A stretch of 64,000 nucleotides of DNA from DASSFG01 sp035547915 (GCA_035547915.1 DASZTS010000093.1:1-64000); one strand, 5' to 3'. Numbered from the stretch's first letter, positions 1 to 9,375 are shown. Made by a program: numbers and translations. Notes: generated from the letters alone by a model not told the origin.

Positions 1-39
1 TGTAAATCTTTCCCGAAGCCGGCTCTCTCTGTCGTCCAT
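1..39 (-). CDS. 5' end of an unidentified gene (partial)
   Basis: A minus-strand ATG at 37-39 is preceded by a strong AAGGAG Shine-Dalgarno about 8 bases upstream. The 13 codons before the window edge read MDDRESRLRERFT without a stop. The start is well supported, but too little is visible for any functional call. It is divergent from the carbamoyltransferase gene. Confidence 0.55.
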   Translation of the reverse strand, partial: MDDRESRLRERFT

Positions 40-344
40 GATTGGATCTCCTTAAGCCTACCGCGGCCTTCCCTGCCGCCGGTACTCGCCCTACTTTAAC
101 GCTCCCAAACCAAATTCTCCTATTGAGCTTTTTTGCACCCCACCAACAAGCACGGAAGCTGGCGTGCACCCGGTGTGTCGAGGAATTCCGCGCATGCTCT
201 CCAAGTACGAATTGTGGATTCTCAGCCGCCGGATCATAATTCTGTCGAGTTCCTGGTTCCGGGTTGATGAGACGGTGCCGTCCGCGCCAGTTTCGGACAG
301 GCCGGCGCCCTCGAAATCGATCGCGACCGTACTTGCGCCTCTCT
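40..344. other. Divergent intergenic region
   Basis: About 300 bases between two divergent starts. It must hold promoters for both directions, but I see no convincing -35/-10 pair, hairpin or repeat. Open frames running into the carbamoyltransferase from here use Arg/Pro/Ser-rich codons unlike a real N-terminus. Confidence 0.4.
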
Positions 345-2198
345 ATGACGGCCATCCTGGGCATCTCCGCGTTCTACCACGACTCGGCGGCCGCACTGGT
401 CGTCGATGGAGAACTCGTGGCGGCCGCCCAGGAAGAGCGCTTCACGCGACGCAAGCACGATGCGGCGTTCCCCGCGAGGGCGGTCGAGTATTGCCTGCGC
501 GAGGCCGGTCTGCGGCCGAACGACCTCGATTACGTGGCCTTCTATGAAAAGCCGCTGGTCAAGTTCGAGCGTCTGCTCGAAACCTACCTGGCCGGAGCTC
601 CCGTCGGCCTACGCAGCTTTCGCATGGCGATGTCGGTCTGGCTGAAGGAGAAGCTCTTCCTGCGGCGCTCGATCCGCCAGGGGCTCGGCGGCGCGACGCG
701 CGCTCCGCTCGTCTTTCTCGACCACCACGAGAGCCATGCCGCGAGTGCCTTCTTTCCCAGCCCATTCGAGGAAGCGGCCATCCTCACCCTCGATGGTGTC
801 GGCGAGTGGACGACGACCGCTTGCGGCATCGGCCGCGGCAACCGCATCGAGCTGACGCGACAACTCAAGTTCCCGCATTCGCTGGGGCTGCTCTATTCGG
901 CGTTCACCTATTATTGCGGCTTCAAGGTGAACAGCGGCGAATACAAACTGATGGGCCTCGCGCCGTACGGTTCGCCTCGCTACGTGGATGCCATCCACCA
1001 ACACCTGATCGACCTCAAGCCCGACGGCTCGTTCCGCCTGAACATGCGGTACTTCAACTATTGCCACGGGCTGACGATGACGAACCGCCGCTTCGAGCGG
1101 TTGTTCGGTGGCCCGCCGCGAGCGTCCGAGTCGACGATCGAGCAGCGGCACATGGATCTCGCGGCCAGTATCCAGGCGGTGACCGAGGAGATCGTGCTCA
1201 GGCTCGGCCGCGATCTGCACGCCCGCACCGGCCAACAGCGGCTCGTGCTCGCCGGCGGCGTCGCACTCAACTGCGTGGCCAACGGGCGCCTGCTGCGGGA
1301 AGGGCCGTTCGAGGAAATCTGGATCCAGCCCGCGGCCGGCGACGCGGGCGGATCGCTCGGGGCGGCATTGTTTGTGTGGCATCAACTTTTGAACCATCCG
1401 CGGCATGTCGATGGTCGCGATTCCCAGCGCGCGAGCCTGCTCGGCCCTCGCTTCACGAGTGACGAGATCGAGACGACGTTGAATGGATCGGGCGCGGGTG
1501 CCCGACGCTTCGACGACGAGAACGGGCTCATCGATCACGTGGCGCGTCTGCTGGCGGAAGAAAAAGTGGTGGGCTGGTTCCAAGGCCGGATGGAGTTCGG
1601 CCCACGCGCCCTCGGCGCTCGCAGCATCTTGGGCGACGCCCGTTCCGCCAAGATGCAATCGGTGATGAACGTGAAGATCAAATTCCGCGAAAGCTTCCGT
1701 CCCTTCGCGCCGTGCGTGCCGCGCGAGCGGGCCGACGACTGGTTCATGCTCGGCGGCCACGAGAGCCCTTACATGCTGTTGGTGGCGCCCGTGCGCGAGG
1801 AGCAGCGCACCGGGCTGACCGCGGCCGCACGGCACACGATCGAGCACGATGCCGACCTGTGCCGTCGCGTCAACGTGGTGCGCTCGACCGTGCCGGCCGT
1901 CACGCACGTCGATTACAGCGCCCGCGTGCAGACGGTCAGCGCCGACCGGAATGCGCGGCTGCATCGCCTGCTCGAGCGGTTCCACGAATTGACCGGCTGT
2001 CCCGTGCTCGTCAACACGAGCTTCAATGTGCGCGGCGAACCGATCGTCTGCACCCCGGAGGAGGCCTATCGCTGCTTCCTGGCCACCGACATGGACGCCC
2101 TGGTGCTGGAGGATCTGGTCGTGGAGAAGAGGGCGGGCACAGACTCGATGGCGACGGAAGCCCGCGAGAAATACCTGGCGCAGTTCCAACTCGACTGA
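345..2198 (+). CDS. Carbamoyltransferase, NodU/CmcH family
   Basis: A 617-residue enzyme that would transfer a carbamoyl group from carbamoyl phosphate to a hydroxyl of a sugar or secondary metabolite. The N-terminal part is the Kae1-like fold, with GISAFYHDSAAAL at residues 6-18 and the HHESHAASAFF metal-site motif at 127-137, followed by GEYKLMGLAPYG. The C-terminal carbamoyltransferase domain carries FGPRALGARSILGD and VNTSFNVRGEPIV. Length is normal for the family. I start at ATG 345 because homology begins there; the upstream in-frame extension is low-complexity. The next genes are an SxtJ-type and a DUF5989-type protein, a recurring trio. The acceptor substrate cannot be told from sequence. 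Confidence 0.9.
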   Translation: MTAILGISAFYHDSAAALVVDGELVAAAQEERFTRRKHDAAFPARAVEYCLREAGLRPNDLDYVAFYEKPLVKFERLLETYLAGAPVGLRSFRMAMSVWLKEKLFLRRSIRQGLGGATRAPLVFLDHHESHAASAFFPSPFEEAAILTLDGVGEWTTTACGIGRGNRIELTRQLKFPHSLGLLYSAFTYYCGFKVNSGEYKLMGLAPYGSPRYVDAIHQHLIDLKPDGSFRLNMRYFNYCHGLTMTNRRFERLFGGPPRASESTIEQRHMDLAASIQAVTEEIVLRLGRDLHARTGQQRLVLAGGVALNCVANGRLLREGPFEEIWIQPAAGDAGGSLGAALFVWHQLLNHPRHVDGRDSQRASLLGPRFTSDEIETTLNGSGAGARRFDDENGLIDHVARLLAEEKVVGWFQGRMEFGPRALGARSILGDARSAKMQSVMNVKIKFRESFRPFAPCVPRERADDWFMLGGHESPYMLLVAPVREEQRTGLTAAARHTIEHDADLCRRVNVVRSTVPAVTHVDYSARVQTVSADRNARLHRLLERFHELTGCPVLVNTSFNVRGEPIVCTPEEAYRCFLATDMDALVLEDLVVEKRAGTDSMATEAREKYLAQFQLD

Positions 2199-2203
2199 AT
2201 ACC

Positions 2204-2620
2204 ATGCAGTGGTCCGACGTCAACTTTCATCCCACCACCAAGACGTTGCGGCAGTTCGCCGTGCTGGCGATGCTGTTCCTGCTGGCGATCGCCGGCTGGC
2301 AAACATTCGCTCACGGCCGCGCGACGCTGGGGATGGTGCTGAGTGTCGCGGCCCTGGTGATCGGCACGTTGGGAGCACTGAGCCCCGCGAGCGTGCGCTG
2401 GCTGTTCGTCGGCATGACGCTCGCGACCTTCCCCATCGGCTGGTTGATGTCGTGGGTCCTGTTCGGCGCGCTCTATTATCTCGTCTTCACGCCGATCGCG
2501 CTCGTTTTCCGACTGGCAGGTCGCGACGTGCTCGAGCGCCGCTATAATCCAACGGTAGACAGCTACTGGTCGGAAAAACGGCCGGTCGACGACGTGCGGC
2601 GATATTTCCGGCAATTCTGA
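2204..2620 (+). CDS. SxtJ-family membrane protein
   Basis: A 138-residue protein starting five bases after the carbamoyltransferase stop. After an N-terminal stretch MQWSDVNFHPTTKTLRQF it has two hydrophobic blocks (about residues 18-60) and a third around 70-95, then a soluble tail with a conserved-looking YWSEKRP near the end. SxtJ-type proteins are small membrane proteins encoded beside NodU-type carbamoyltransferases, including in saxitoxin clusters; their biochemical role is not established. Tight spacing indicates one transcript and a shared job, which is inference. Confidence 0.75.
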   Translation: MQWSDVNFHPTTKTLRQFAVLAMLFLLAIAGWQTFAHGRATLGMVLSVAALVIGTLGALSPASVRWLFVGMTLATFPIGWLMSWVLFGALYYLVFTPIALVFRLAGRDVLERRYNPTVDSYWSEKRPVDDVRRYFRQF

Positions 2621-2644
2621 CGCGAACCCCAGCCCGTGCCTTTC

Positions 2645-2830
2645 ATGGACAACGATTTCGAGAAAGCGGCACAAGAGCAACAGGTCGGACCGTTGCGCGA
2701 GTTCTTGGACTTTCTGCGCGACAACAAGAAGTGGTGGTTGTTGCCGATCGTTGTGGTCTTGCTGGTATTCGGCGCAGCGGTGCTCGTGGGGAGCACCGCC
2801 GCGGCGCCCTTCATCTACACGCTTTTCTAA
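2645..2830 (+). CDS. DUF5989-type small membrane protein
   Basis: A 61-residue protein: an acidic N-terminus (MDNDFEKAAQEQQ), an amphipathic segment with LREFLDFLRDNKKWWLLPI, and one transmembrane helix ending close to the C-terminus. This short architecture next to carbamoyltransferase and SxtJ matches the DUF5989 family, third member of the trio. ATG 2645 is preferred over an in-frame GTG three codons upstream because the family starts near this acidic segment. Function unknown. Confidence 0.7.
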   Translation: MDNDFEKAAQEQQVGPLREFLDFLRDNKKWWLLPIVVVLLVFGAAVLVGSTAAAPFIYTLF

Positions 2831-2851
2831 TTCAGACGATCGAGTCCGTCG

Positions 2852-3073
2852 CTACCGCGCGCTCGATTCGAGCGGTTGCACGCTGGCGGCGCGGGGCCCT
2901 TTCTGGGCCGAGCCGTCTTCGTCGATCGAGTATTCCACCAACTGCCCTTCGACCAGATCGTCGAAATGTTTGTCGGCGACGCAGGAGTGGTGGAAGAAGA
3001 TGTCCTTGTTGCCGTCGCCCTGAATGAAACCAAAACCCTTCTCTGCAACCAGCTTCTTGATTTTGCCCTTCAT
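2852..3073 (-). CDS. Cold-shock domain protein
   Basis: A 73-residue single-domain CspA-type nucleic-acid chaperone. RNP1 is KGFGFI at residues 12-17 and RNP2 is DIFFHHS at 24-30; the remainder fits the five-stranded OB fold, with a short polar tail. The start MKGKIKK at 3073 is the canonical family start; the longer upstream frame is not conserved. It is convergent with the carbamoyltransferase trio. Its own leader (about 3074-3288) is long enough for a structured 5' UTR of the kind that regulates csp genes, but no specific element was identified. Confidence 0.9.
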   Translation of the reverse strand: MKGKIKKLVAEKGFGFIQGDGNKDIFFHHSCVADKHFDDLVEGQLVEYSIDEDGSAQKGPRAASVQPLESSAR

Positions 3074-3288
3074 GATTCTTCGATTTCTCCGCTTACGAAA
3101 GAGACACATCGACGCGGTGGCCGGTAAACACCACGCGATGCAATTCGCCCAACGCGGACACAATTTAGGAGTTGCCCCGCGCCGAGCAAGTGCATTTCCG
3201 GCCCCCGCGGCCGGAATGCGCACAAAGGCACATTGATGCATCGGCGAGCGTTCGTCAACGCCCGGCAAGCCTTGCTTTTCAGTAAGGG

Positions 3289-4917
3289 TCAGACCTGAAA
3301 GACGCCGAGTTGGTAGGGTGCGTCGGTGGCGTGACGCGTGGCGATTTCGAGCGCGGCGATCAGCTCGTCGCGCGTCAGCGCGGGATCGATGATTCGGTCG
3401 ACCCAGCCGCGCGCCGCCGCATAGCGCGGGTCCATCTGGCGGTCGTAACTTTCACGGACCTTGCTCTTCAGGTCGGCTAGCTTCTGCCGATCGATGTCTT
3501 CGCCCTGGCGCTCCAGGCTCTTCACCGTGATGTCGAGCAGCGTCGAGGTGGCTTGCTCGCCGCCCATGACCGCGCATCGTCCGCTCGGCCAGGCGAATAC
3601 GAATCGTGGGTCGAACGCTTTGCCGCACAACGCATAATTGCCGGCGCCGTACGACCCGCCCACGATCACCGTGATCTTGGGTACGCGGCTGTTGCTGATG
3701 GCGTTCACCAGCTTGGCGCCGGCCTTGATGATCCCTTGCCGTTCGCTGTCGCGGCCCACCATGAAACCGTTCACGTCTTGCAGAAACAGGAGCGGCAGCC
3801 AGTCCTGGTTGCAGGTCATCACAAACCGCGCGGCCTTGTCGGCGCTGTCGACGTAGATCACCCCGCCGAACTGCACCGGTCCGTCGGCCGGGCGCACCTG
3901 GCGATGTTGGTTCGCCACGATGCCGACCGCGAAGCCGCCCACGCGCGCCGTGCCACAGACGAGGCTCTGTCCGTACTCGGGCTTATACTCGTCGAAGGTG
4001 TCGCGATCGACCAGGCAGGCGAGCAGGTCGCGCACTTCGTAATCGCGCCGCGGGCCGGCGCCGACGATGCCGTAGATGTCCGTCGCGGGGCGCAGCGGCT
4101 CGGCGGCGGCCGATCGGGTGAAAGGCCGCGCCGCGGAGCGTTCGGCAGGTTGTCCTGCGTCGGCCGGTGTGTTCTCGATGAGCCGCCGCAAACGGGCGAG
4201 GCACGTTTCGTCGTCGGGGTCGCGATAATCGATCGTGCCGCTGACGTGTGCGTGCATCTCGGCGCCGCCCAGGTCGTCGCTCGAAACGGTCTGGCCGATG
4301 GCGCTCTTCACCAAGGCGGGCCCGGCGAGATACAGGCCCGAGCCGTCGGTCATCAACAGCTTGTCGCAGAGCACCGGGAGGTAGCCGCCGCCCGCCACGC
4401 AATTACCCATGATGGCCGCGATCTGCCCGATGCCGGCCGCCGAGATCACGGCGTTGTTGCGAAAGATCCGGCCGAAGTCGTCTTCATCGGGAAACACATC
4501 CTCTTGCAAGGGTAAAAAGACCCCCGCCGAATCGACGAGGTAGATCAGCGGCAATCGGTTCTGGTGGGCGATCCGCTGGCAGCGCAGCACCTTCTTGGTA
4601 GTGGCGGGGAAGAAAGCACCCGCCTTCACGGTGGCGTCGTTGGCGATGATCATCTGCTTGCGGCCGGCAACCGTGCCGATGCCGCAGACGACGCCGGCGG
4701 CCGGCGCGCCACCCCATTCGCCGTACATCTCCCAGCCGGCCCATAGCCCAAGCTCGCAAAAAGACGTGCCCGGATCGACCAGACGCTCGATGCGTTCGCG
4801 CGCCGTGAGCCTGCCTTTGGCGTGCTGTCGCTCGATGGCCGCCTGTCCGCCTCCCAGGATGATCTCCGCCTCGAGCAGCGAGAAACGGGCGACCAGGTCA
4901 GCAAGGGTCTCCGCCAT
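3289..4917 (-). CDS. Acyl-CoA carboxylase, carboxyltransferase (beta) subunit
   Basis: A 542-residue biotin-dependent carboxyltransferase with two crotonase-like halves, the type found in propionyl-CoA and methylcrotonyl-CoA carboxylases. The N-terminal half has ERIERLVDPGTSF and the acyl-CoA site region; the C-terminal half has VGGSYGAGNYALCGKAFDPR and the MGGEQA motif. Length is typical. No biotin carboxylase/BCCP (alpha) subunit is adjacent, so the partner must lie elsewhere. Substrate is uncertain; the C-terminal motifs lean toward the methylcrotonyl/geranyl-type branch. Confidence 0.9.
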   Translation of the reverse strand: MAETLADLVARFSLLEAEIILGGGQAAIERQHAKGRLTARERIERLVDPGTSFCELGLWAGWEMYGEWGGAPAAGVVCGIGTVAGRKQMIIANDATVKAGAFFPATTKKVLRCQRIAHQNRLPLIYLVDSAGVFLPLQEDVFPDEDDFGRIFRNNAVISAAGIGQIAAIMGNCVAGGGYLPVLCDKLLMTDGSGLYLAGPALVKSAIGQTVSSDDLGGAEMHAHVSGTIDYRDPDDETCLARLRRLIENTPADAGQPAERSAARPFTRSAAAEPLRPATDIYGIVGAGPRRDYEVRDLLACLVDRDTFDEYKPEYGQSLVCGTARVGGFAVGIVANQHRQVRPADGPVQFGGVIYVDSADKAARFVMTCNQDWLPLLFLQDVNGFMVGRDSERQGIIKAGAKLVNAISNSRVPKITVIVGGSYGAGNYALCGKAFDPRFVFAWPSGRCAVMGGEQATSTLLDITVKSLERQGEDIDRQKLADLKSKVRESYDRQMDPRYAAARGWVDRIIDPALTRDELIAALEIATRHATDAPYQLGVFQV

Positions 4918-5174
4918 AATCGTTTGCCCTCAATTCGGTTGTCGCCGGCGAGCCCTGCGCGGCAAGGGGATTTCGATCCCGCCCGGCAATTTGTTGCCCC
5001 ATTTCGAGCGAGCATCATAACAGGCAAGCGGGCGAAGTTTGAGATGCTCGGCCGCGCGGGGTGGGTAAACGCGGCAACGCTTGCCCTCAAGACGCAAAAG
5101 ATCACGGCCGGTGATGCGGTCAAGGCGAAGATTACTGTTAGTAACGACCTTGGTGACACGAGGGGAAGACGAAC

Positions 5175-5582
5175 ATGCGGACCCTGTTACGATCCGTTTC
5201 GCTGGCGGTGGTCGCGATCGTTTGTTATCAATCGGCGGCGGCCGCTCCGCCCCCGCCGGTGCTCGGTGCCACCCCGACCCGCCGATCGGTGAAGCTGAGC
5301 CATTACTACCGCACGCCCAACTGGCCGGGCAAGGGTTATGGCTGGGCCGGCCACAGTGCCGCCAAGTGGCAGGGTTACGGCCCCTTCGGCACGGGTGCCT
5401 ACCGTGGCTTCGGCTACGGCTTCAACGGCTACCCGGCTCCCTTCCGGGCCTACAAATTCGGCTACCCCGAGAACGTGCTCGGCCCCCGCAACGTCGGCAA
5501 CGGCTACGTCTATTACTCGTATTTCGGCGAGGGCTATCCGGGGTGGCCGTATTGGGCCGGCCGAGACGGCCGCAATTGGTAA
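5175..5582 (+). CDS. Exported Gly/Tyr-rich small protein
   Basis: A 135-residue protein with a cleavable-looking signal peptide (MRTLLRSVSLAVVAIVCYQSAAAA) and a mature part dominated by Gly, Tyr, Phe, Trp and Pro in short repeats such as GYGFNGYP and GYGPFGTGAY. This composition suggests an extracytoplasmic surface or matrix protein; no enzyme motif is visible. AGGGGAAG lies just upstream of the ATG. Family not recognised. Confidence 0.7.
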   Translation: MRTLLRSVSLAVVAIVCYQSAAAAPPPPVLGATPTRRSVKLSHYYRTPNWPGKGYGWAGHSAAKWQGYGPFGTGAYRGFGYGFNGYPAPFRAYKFGYPENVLGPRNVGNGYVYYSYFGEGYPGWPYWAGRDGRNW

Positions 5583-5737
5583 GGCATGCTGGGCCTGGCG
5601 GGGAACTTTTATGAAGTCTGCGGGCCTATTGCGCCGATAACGTGCTTGTCGATCATGCCGCCTATGCGGGCTTGGAGAACTAGGCGCTTTTTCACGCCAA
5701 TCGGAGCCATCCGCACCGGCTTTTGGAGAAACTCTCG

Positions 5738-6037
5738 ATGTCGCCTTCAGCAAATCAGTGGTCAGCCCAACGTCGGCTGCTCGGCGGCCTGGGCCTGGCC
5801 GTGGCACTCGGATTGACCGGCTGCCAGATGGATATTGGTGGGCAGACGCTCCCCAGCCCCTATTGGCAGACCGACGACGTGCAATACTTCCCGCCCGGAC
5901 CCGAGTTCAAGCTCTCGCGTGAAGCGGCGGCCATGAAAGCCTTCAAGCAGGACCAAGTGCGGTCGGGCCGACCGGTTCAGCCGCCGGTGGGCGAAGCGCC
6001 CGATGCGGGACCGGCTCCCGGTGATGCGGGTCCGTAA
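5738..6037 (+). CDS. Putative small lipoprotein
   Basis: A 99-residue protein with a twin-arginine-containing N-terminus (QRRLLGG), a hydrophobic core and the lipobox-like LGLTGC, so the Cys about 30 residues in is the likely lipidation site. The mature part is short, Pro-rich and acidic, ending in APDAGPAPGDAGP. ATG 5738 is chosen because GGAGAA lies 7 bases upstream. No domain recognised. Confidence 0.65.
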   Translation: MSPSANQWSAQRRLLGGLGLAVALGLTGCQMDIGGQTLPSPYWQTDDVQYFPPGPEFKLSREAAAMKAFKQDQVRSGRPVQPPVGEAPDAGPAPGDAGP

Positions 6038-6355
6038 TAATCAGTCAACCTGCGGCGGATGGATGGAGGACATCGCCCCAACCGTCCGCCGCTACCAGGT
6101 TTCGTCGGGCGAGAGAACGTGTCGGCCGGAGAAGTCGGTTCGTAAAGAGCTGGCCGTCGCCGCCGGTCTCGTTCGTCGCCGAGGGGGGACGGCGCCCGTC
6201 GCTGCCTGGCGTCCTGGCTGGCCTCACGAGCAGGCCGGTCCAGGACGCTAGGCAGCGCGGGCATTTTTTAATTCGACTGTCGGTTCCCCTCCACGGACGA
6301 CGATCTTTCGTACGGGGGGAGCGCAGGCGGGACCGTCGGTTCACAGGAACAACAC
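6038..6355. other. Intergenic region with a terminator
   Basis: About 320 bases without a supported gene. The 3' half holds a long hairpin followed by a T run (annotated separately). The 5' half has small Arg-rich open frames that I consider non-coding. Confidence 0.4.
6201..6268 (+). terminator. Long hairpin plus T run
   Basis: GCTGCCTGGCGTCCTGG at 6201-6217 pairs with CCAGGACGCTAGGCAGC at 6240-6256 with one G-T wobble, and the stem continues inward through CTGGCCT/AGGCCGG. It is followed by GCGGGCA and six Ts. It would end transcription from the lipoprotein gene before the next ORF at 6356. Confidence 0.7.
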
Positions 6356-6742
6356 ATGTCGCCCGAGGCAACACAGGCCGTCGAGCACGTGGCCAACAAC
6401 GTGCTGGTTTGGATCGGTTTTGGCATGCTGGCCGGTCTGGTCGCCAAGGCGATCATGCCCGGCCGCGATCCCGGTGGACCGATCGTCACGTTGATGATAG
6501 GTTGCGGCGGCAGCATCGTCGGCTCCGGCACGCTGATGTATTTCTGGGAGGGGCAGCGCGTGCCCGCCGTCAGCGCGCTGGGGTTTGCCGTCGCCACGGG
6601 TGGCGCCTTCATCCTGCTCTTCTTCTACCGCTTGCTGTCGGGGCGGATCATCCGCGAAGAGGGTGAAGGATACGGTGCTCATCGAGTCAGAGAACCCTAT
6701 TATCGCCGCCGCCGCAGTCGCCGGTCGGTCTACGAAGACTAG
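6356..6742 (+). CDS. GlsB/YeaQ/YmgE-type membrane protein
   Basis: A 128-residue protein with three hydrophobic segments and the diagnostic GMLAGLVAKAIMPGRDPGG stretch at about residues 23-41, typical of the transglycosylase-associated family of small stress-related inner-membrane proteins. It carries a longer, Arg-rich cytoplasmic tail (YYRRRRSRRS) than usual. AGGAA lies 7 bases upstream of the ATG. Molecular role unknown. Confidence 0.75.
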   Translation: MSPEATQAVEHVANNVLVWIGFGMLAGLVAKAIMPGRDPGGPIVTLMIGCGGSIVGSGTLMYFWEGQRVPAVSALGFAVATGGAFILLFFYRLLSGRIIREEGEGYGAHRVREPYYRRRRSRRSVYED

Positions 6743-6840
6743 CGAACATGTCCGCGAGTCTTGCGTAAAGCTCAGCGACAGGCTTGGTCGATACGTTCGA
6801 TACGACCGTTTCGGTCGGAACGAAGATCGAGGACCAAGCC

Positions 6841-9348
6841 ATGCGTATCTCTTCCCGCAAGCTCGCCGCAGCAATCTGTGGCGGGCACCAGCCACGTGAC
6901 GTGGCCCTGGCGATAGCGCTGGGAGTTTTGGCCGGGGCGCTGACAGGTGGAAATATCTCTTGGGCGGTCGCGCTCTTGGCCGCCCTCCTGTTTAACGTTC
7001 ACAGCCGGTCGTTTCTGGCCGCCTGGCTCGCATCCCTGTTGCTCTCTTGGCTGGGCCGCGGACCGCTCGAGACCGCGGGCCGCGCGCTGCTTGACGGGAC
7101 GCCCCTTGGGTACGCCTTGGGCCGATTCGGCGACGGGACGCTCGTCGCCTTCCTAGGCTGGCACCGGTATGTCGTCGTCGGCGGAGCAGCCGTCGGCGGA
7201 GTAACCGGCGTGGTCTGCGCCTGTGCCGTCTACCGGGCGATGCGCCGATGGAGCTGCCATGAGTCGTGCGGCTTCGAGCCCGGCTCCGTTCCGCGGCAAA
7301 CAGCCGTCGAGCGGCCGGCGGGGCAGGTCCGGCGAGGCCTTGTCGGTATCTGGTTGGGCACCGCGAGCTGTGAGGAATTGTCGCGCCCCAGCACCGCGTC
7401 TCGCCGCCTGCGGCAATGGGGCATACCTGTCTCGCTCGCCGCGTCGTGCGTGTTGGCCGTCACCGCCTGGTCGCTGGCGGGGTGGATGGCAAAGAAGAAA
7501 TTCTTCCAAGAATTCTCCGTCTACAACGGCGCCCAGGTTTCAGCAGCCCACAGCGAGCTCTCGCTCTGGAGCGGGCGTTTCGTGGTGCGCGACTTGCAGA
7601 TTGCCGACCCGCGGCGCCTCGATCGAGATCGAGTACGCATCGGAATCGCCAAGGGGAAGCTATCGCCGGGTCTTCTGCTGCGAGGAAGTCTCGACGTCGA
7701 AAAGCTTGTGCTCGAGGAAGTCAAGCTGGATGTCGCGCGTCGTGCGCCGGGGCGGCTTTACGGTCCGCCTCCGGAGACGACCGACCTTCGACAGCCGGAT
7801 GATGTTCTCGACGATGGCGACGCGGTACTCGTCGACGGCGGGCTTCGCCATTGGCGCAGAACCCGGCGACAACTCGATGCGCTGCGCCACGTCGTGGTCT
7901 TCGTCGAGCAGTTGCGACAGGCTGACGAGTGCGCCGATCTTGCCCGCGAACGCAGCCCACTGGGCACGCAGTGCCCGCACGTGGCCGTGCGTCAACTCCG
8001 CATCGTCGACCTGAGTGAAGGTTGGAACCTGGGCCGCAAGGCTCTGCTGGAAGTGAAGAATCTCTCCAGCAATCCGGCGCTCCTCCCGCGCGAGACCGAG
8101 TTGAAGGTCATCCTGCCGCAATGCGGCGCCGAACTCGCTTTGGCCTTCGCACTCAAGGATCAGGGCCAACCCCATACGTTGCGCTGCTCGGCTTTCGACT
8201 TGGATGTAACCCAACTCGTCGATTCCGGGGCCGTCGGCCGCGCGGTTGCGTTGCAAGCGGGCCGCGTCCGCTTGTCGGGCGAGGGAACCTTCGATCGGGA
8301 TCGGCTCGACGTGAGCTTGCAGGTCGACGCCGACTCGCTCTCAGCCCGCGTGACGGGCGGCATGCCGCTGGCAGGCGTCGAGCCGGCCGTGTGGAACGCC
8401 GGCCTCGCGCGGCTCGCTTCGTTCCGTGCCGAGTTGGAACTGACCGGAGCCTGGTCGGCGCCGCACGTCGTTGCCGACCGCCGCCGGTTTGTCGCCGGCT
8501 TCCAGCGTCAATTGCTGGCCGTAGGCGAGGAGGAATTGGCGAGTACCGTCGAACGGCAGTTCGCCCGATACGAAGCCAACTACGGGCAGGTCGTCGTCCA
8601 GGCGTCCGCCGTCGAAGCGCAGCCCCCCCGTCAACAAGACGGCTCGGAACAGGGCTGGCAAGCCACCTCACCACCCGCGGCCTCGTCGCAGCCGGGTTTC
8701 TGCGAGTTCTCCGAGAATCCGGAGCCGGCGCCAGAGGTACTTTCCCGACCGACGCGGTATCCCACGACCTACCCCATCGCCGGTGCTGCCGAGGACGAGG
8801 ATTACTCGCTTGCCGAAACCGCGCCCCCGAACGAAGGCACCATGCCGAGCGACGAATCGGCACCGACGATCGACGACGCGCTAGTCGATCTGACCGTCCC
8901 CAACGGTCAACCGTACCACTACCCTTCCACTGCCCCAACCGACGAAGGGATGCCAGGATTGGGGGCCAATCCGTCGGATGACGCTCCGGCCGCCTCGCGG
9001 CTCCCCGCCAGGCCGACACGGTCGGCCGATGCGGCGGTTGCGTGGCGACACTTGCCAGGTCCGGTGAATATGGTGGTCGGACACGACCCGAGCGGCAGTG
9101 CGACCTACTCCGTGAGCGATTTCCACGTCACCGCTCCGGCGGCCGAAGCTCGACCACGCGGCAACGTCTTCTCGCGCTGGACGCAGAGCGTGCGGCAGAA
9201 GATCGGCCAGGCCTTTGCGCCCCGTGCCCCCGAGCAGGCGCCCGACGAGCCCCCACCCGCCGACCGCATCGAGGTGCCGGACGATGAGGCCGAGCCACCG
9301 ACCCGGGCCGCTGCCAGCGAAGCCTGGTACAACCGTCGCTGGCGGTAA
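6841..9348 (+). CDS. Large membrane-anchored protein, TIGR03546/TIGR03545-like fusion
   Basis: An 835-residue protein. Residues about 15-140 form several hydrophobic helices resembling the small TIGR03546/DUF2062-like membrane proteins. After a linker, a further transmembrane helix (about 205-225) is followed by KKKFFQEFSVYNGAQVSAAHSELSLWSGRF and AsmA-like beta-rich sequence, as in TIGR03545 proteins. The last ~200 residues are Pro/Ser/Glu-rich and low-complexity. In other bacteria the two families are adjacent genes, so a fusion is plausible but needs a profile search. ATG 6841 follows GAGGA; the ORF is open about 20 codons further upstream. Role unknown; AsmA-like proteins act at the cell envelope. 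Confidence 0.55.
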   Translation: MRISSRKLAAAICGGHQPRDVALAIALGVLAGALTGGNISWAVALLAALLFNVHSRSFLAAWLASLLLSWLGRGPLETAGRALLDGTPLGYALGRFGDGTLVAFLGWHRYVVVGGAAVGGVTGVVCACAVYRAMRRWSCHESCGFEPGSVPRQTAVERPAGQVRRGLVGIWLGTASCEELSRPSTASRRLRQWGIPVSLAASCVLAVTAWSLAGWMAKKKFFQEFSVYNGAQVSAAHSELSLWSGRFVVRDLQIADPRRLDRDRVRIGIAKGKLSPGLLLRGSLDVEKLVLEEVKLDVARRAPGRLYGPPPETTDLRQPDDVLDDGDAVLVDGGLRHWRRTRRQLDALRHVVVFVEQLRQADECADLARERSPLGTQCPHVAVRQLRIVDLSEGWNLGRKALLEVKNLSSNPALLPRETELKVILPQCGAELALAFALKDQGQPHTLRCSAFDLDVTQLVDSGAVGRAVALQAGRVRLSGEGTFDRDRLDVSLQVDADSLSARVTGGMPLAGVEPAVWNAGLARLASFRAELELTGAWSAPHVVADRRRFVAGFQRQLLAVGEEELASTVERQFARYEANYGQVVVQASAVEAQPPRQQDGSEQGWQATSPPAASSQPGFCEFSENPEPAPEVLSRPTRYPTTYPIAGAAEDEDYSLAETAPPNEGTMPSDESAPTIDDALVDLTVPNGQPYHYPSTAPTDEGMPGLGANPSDDAPAASRLPARPTRSADAAVAWRHLPGPVNMVVGHDPSGSATYSVSDFHVTAPAAEARPRGNVFSRWTQSVRQKIGQAFAPRAPEQAPDEPPPADRIEVPDDEAEPPTRAAASEAWYNRRWR

Positions 9349-9375
9349 TACGCCACGCCCGGTTGGCCGTCGCGC

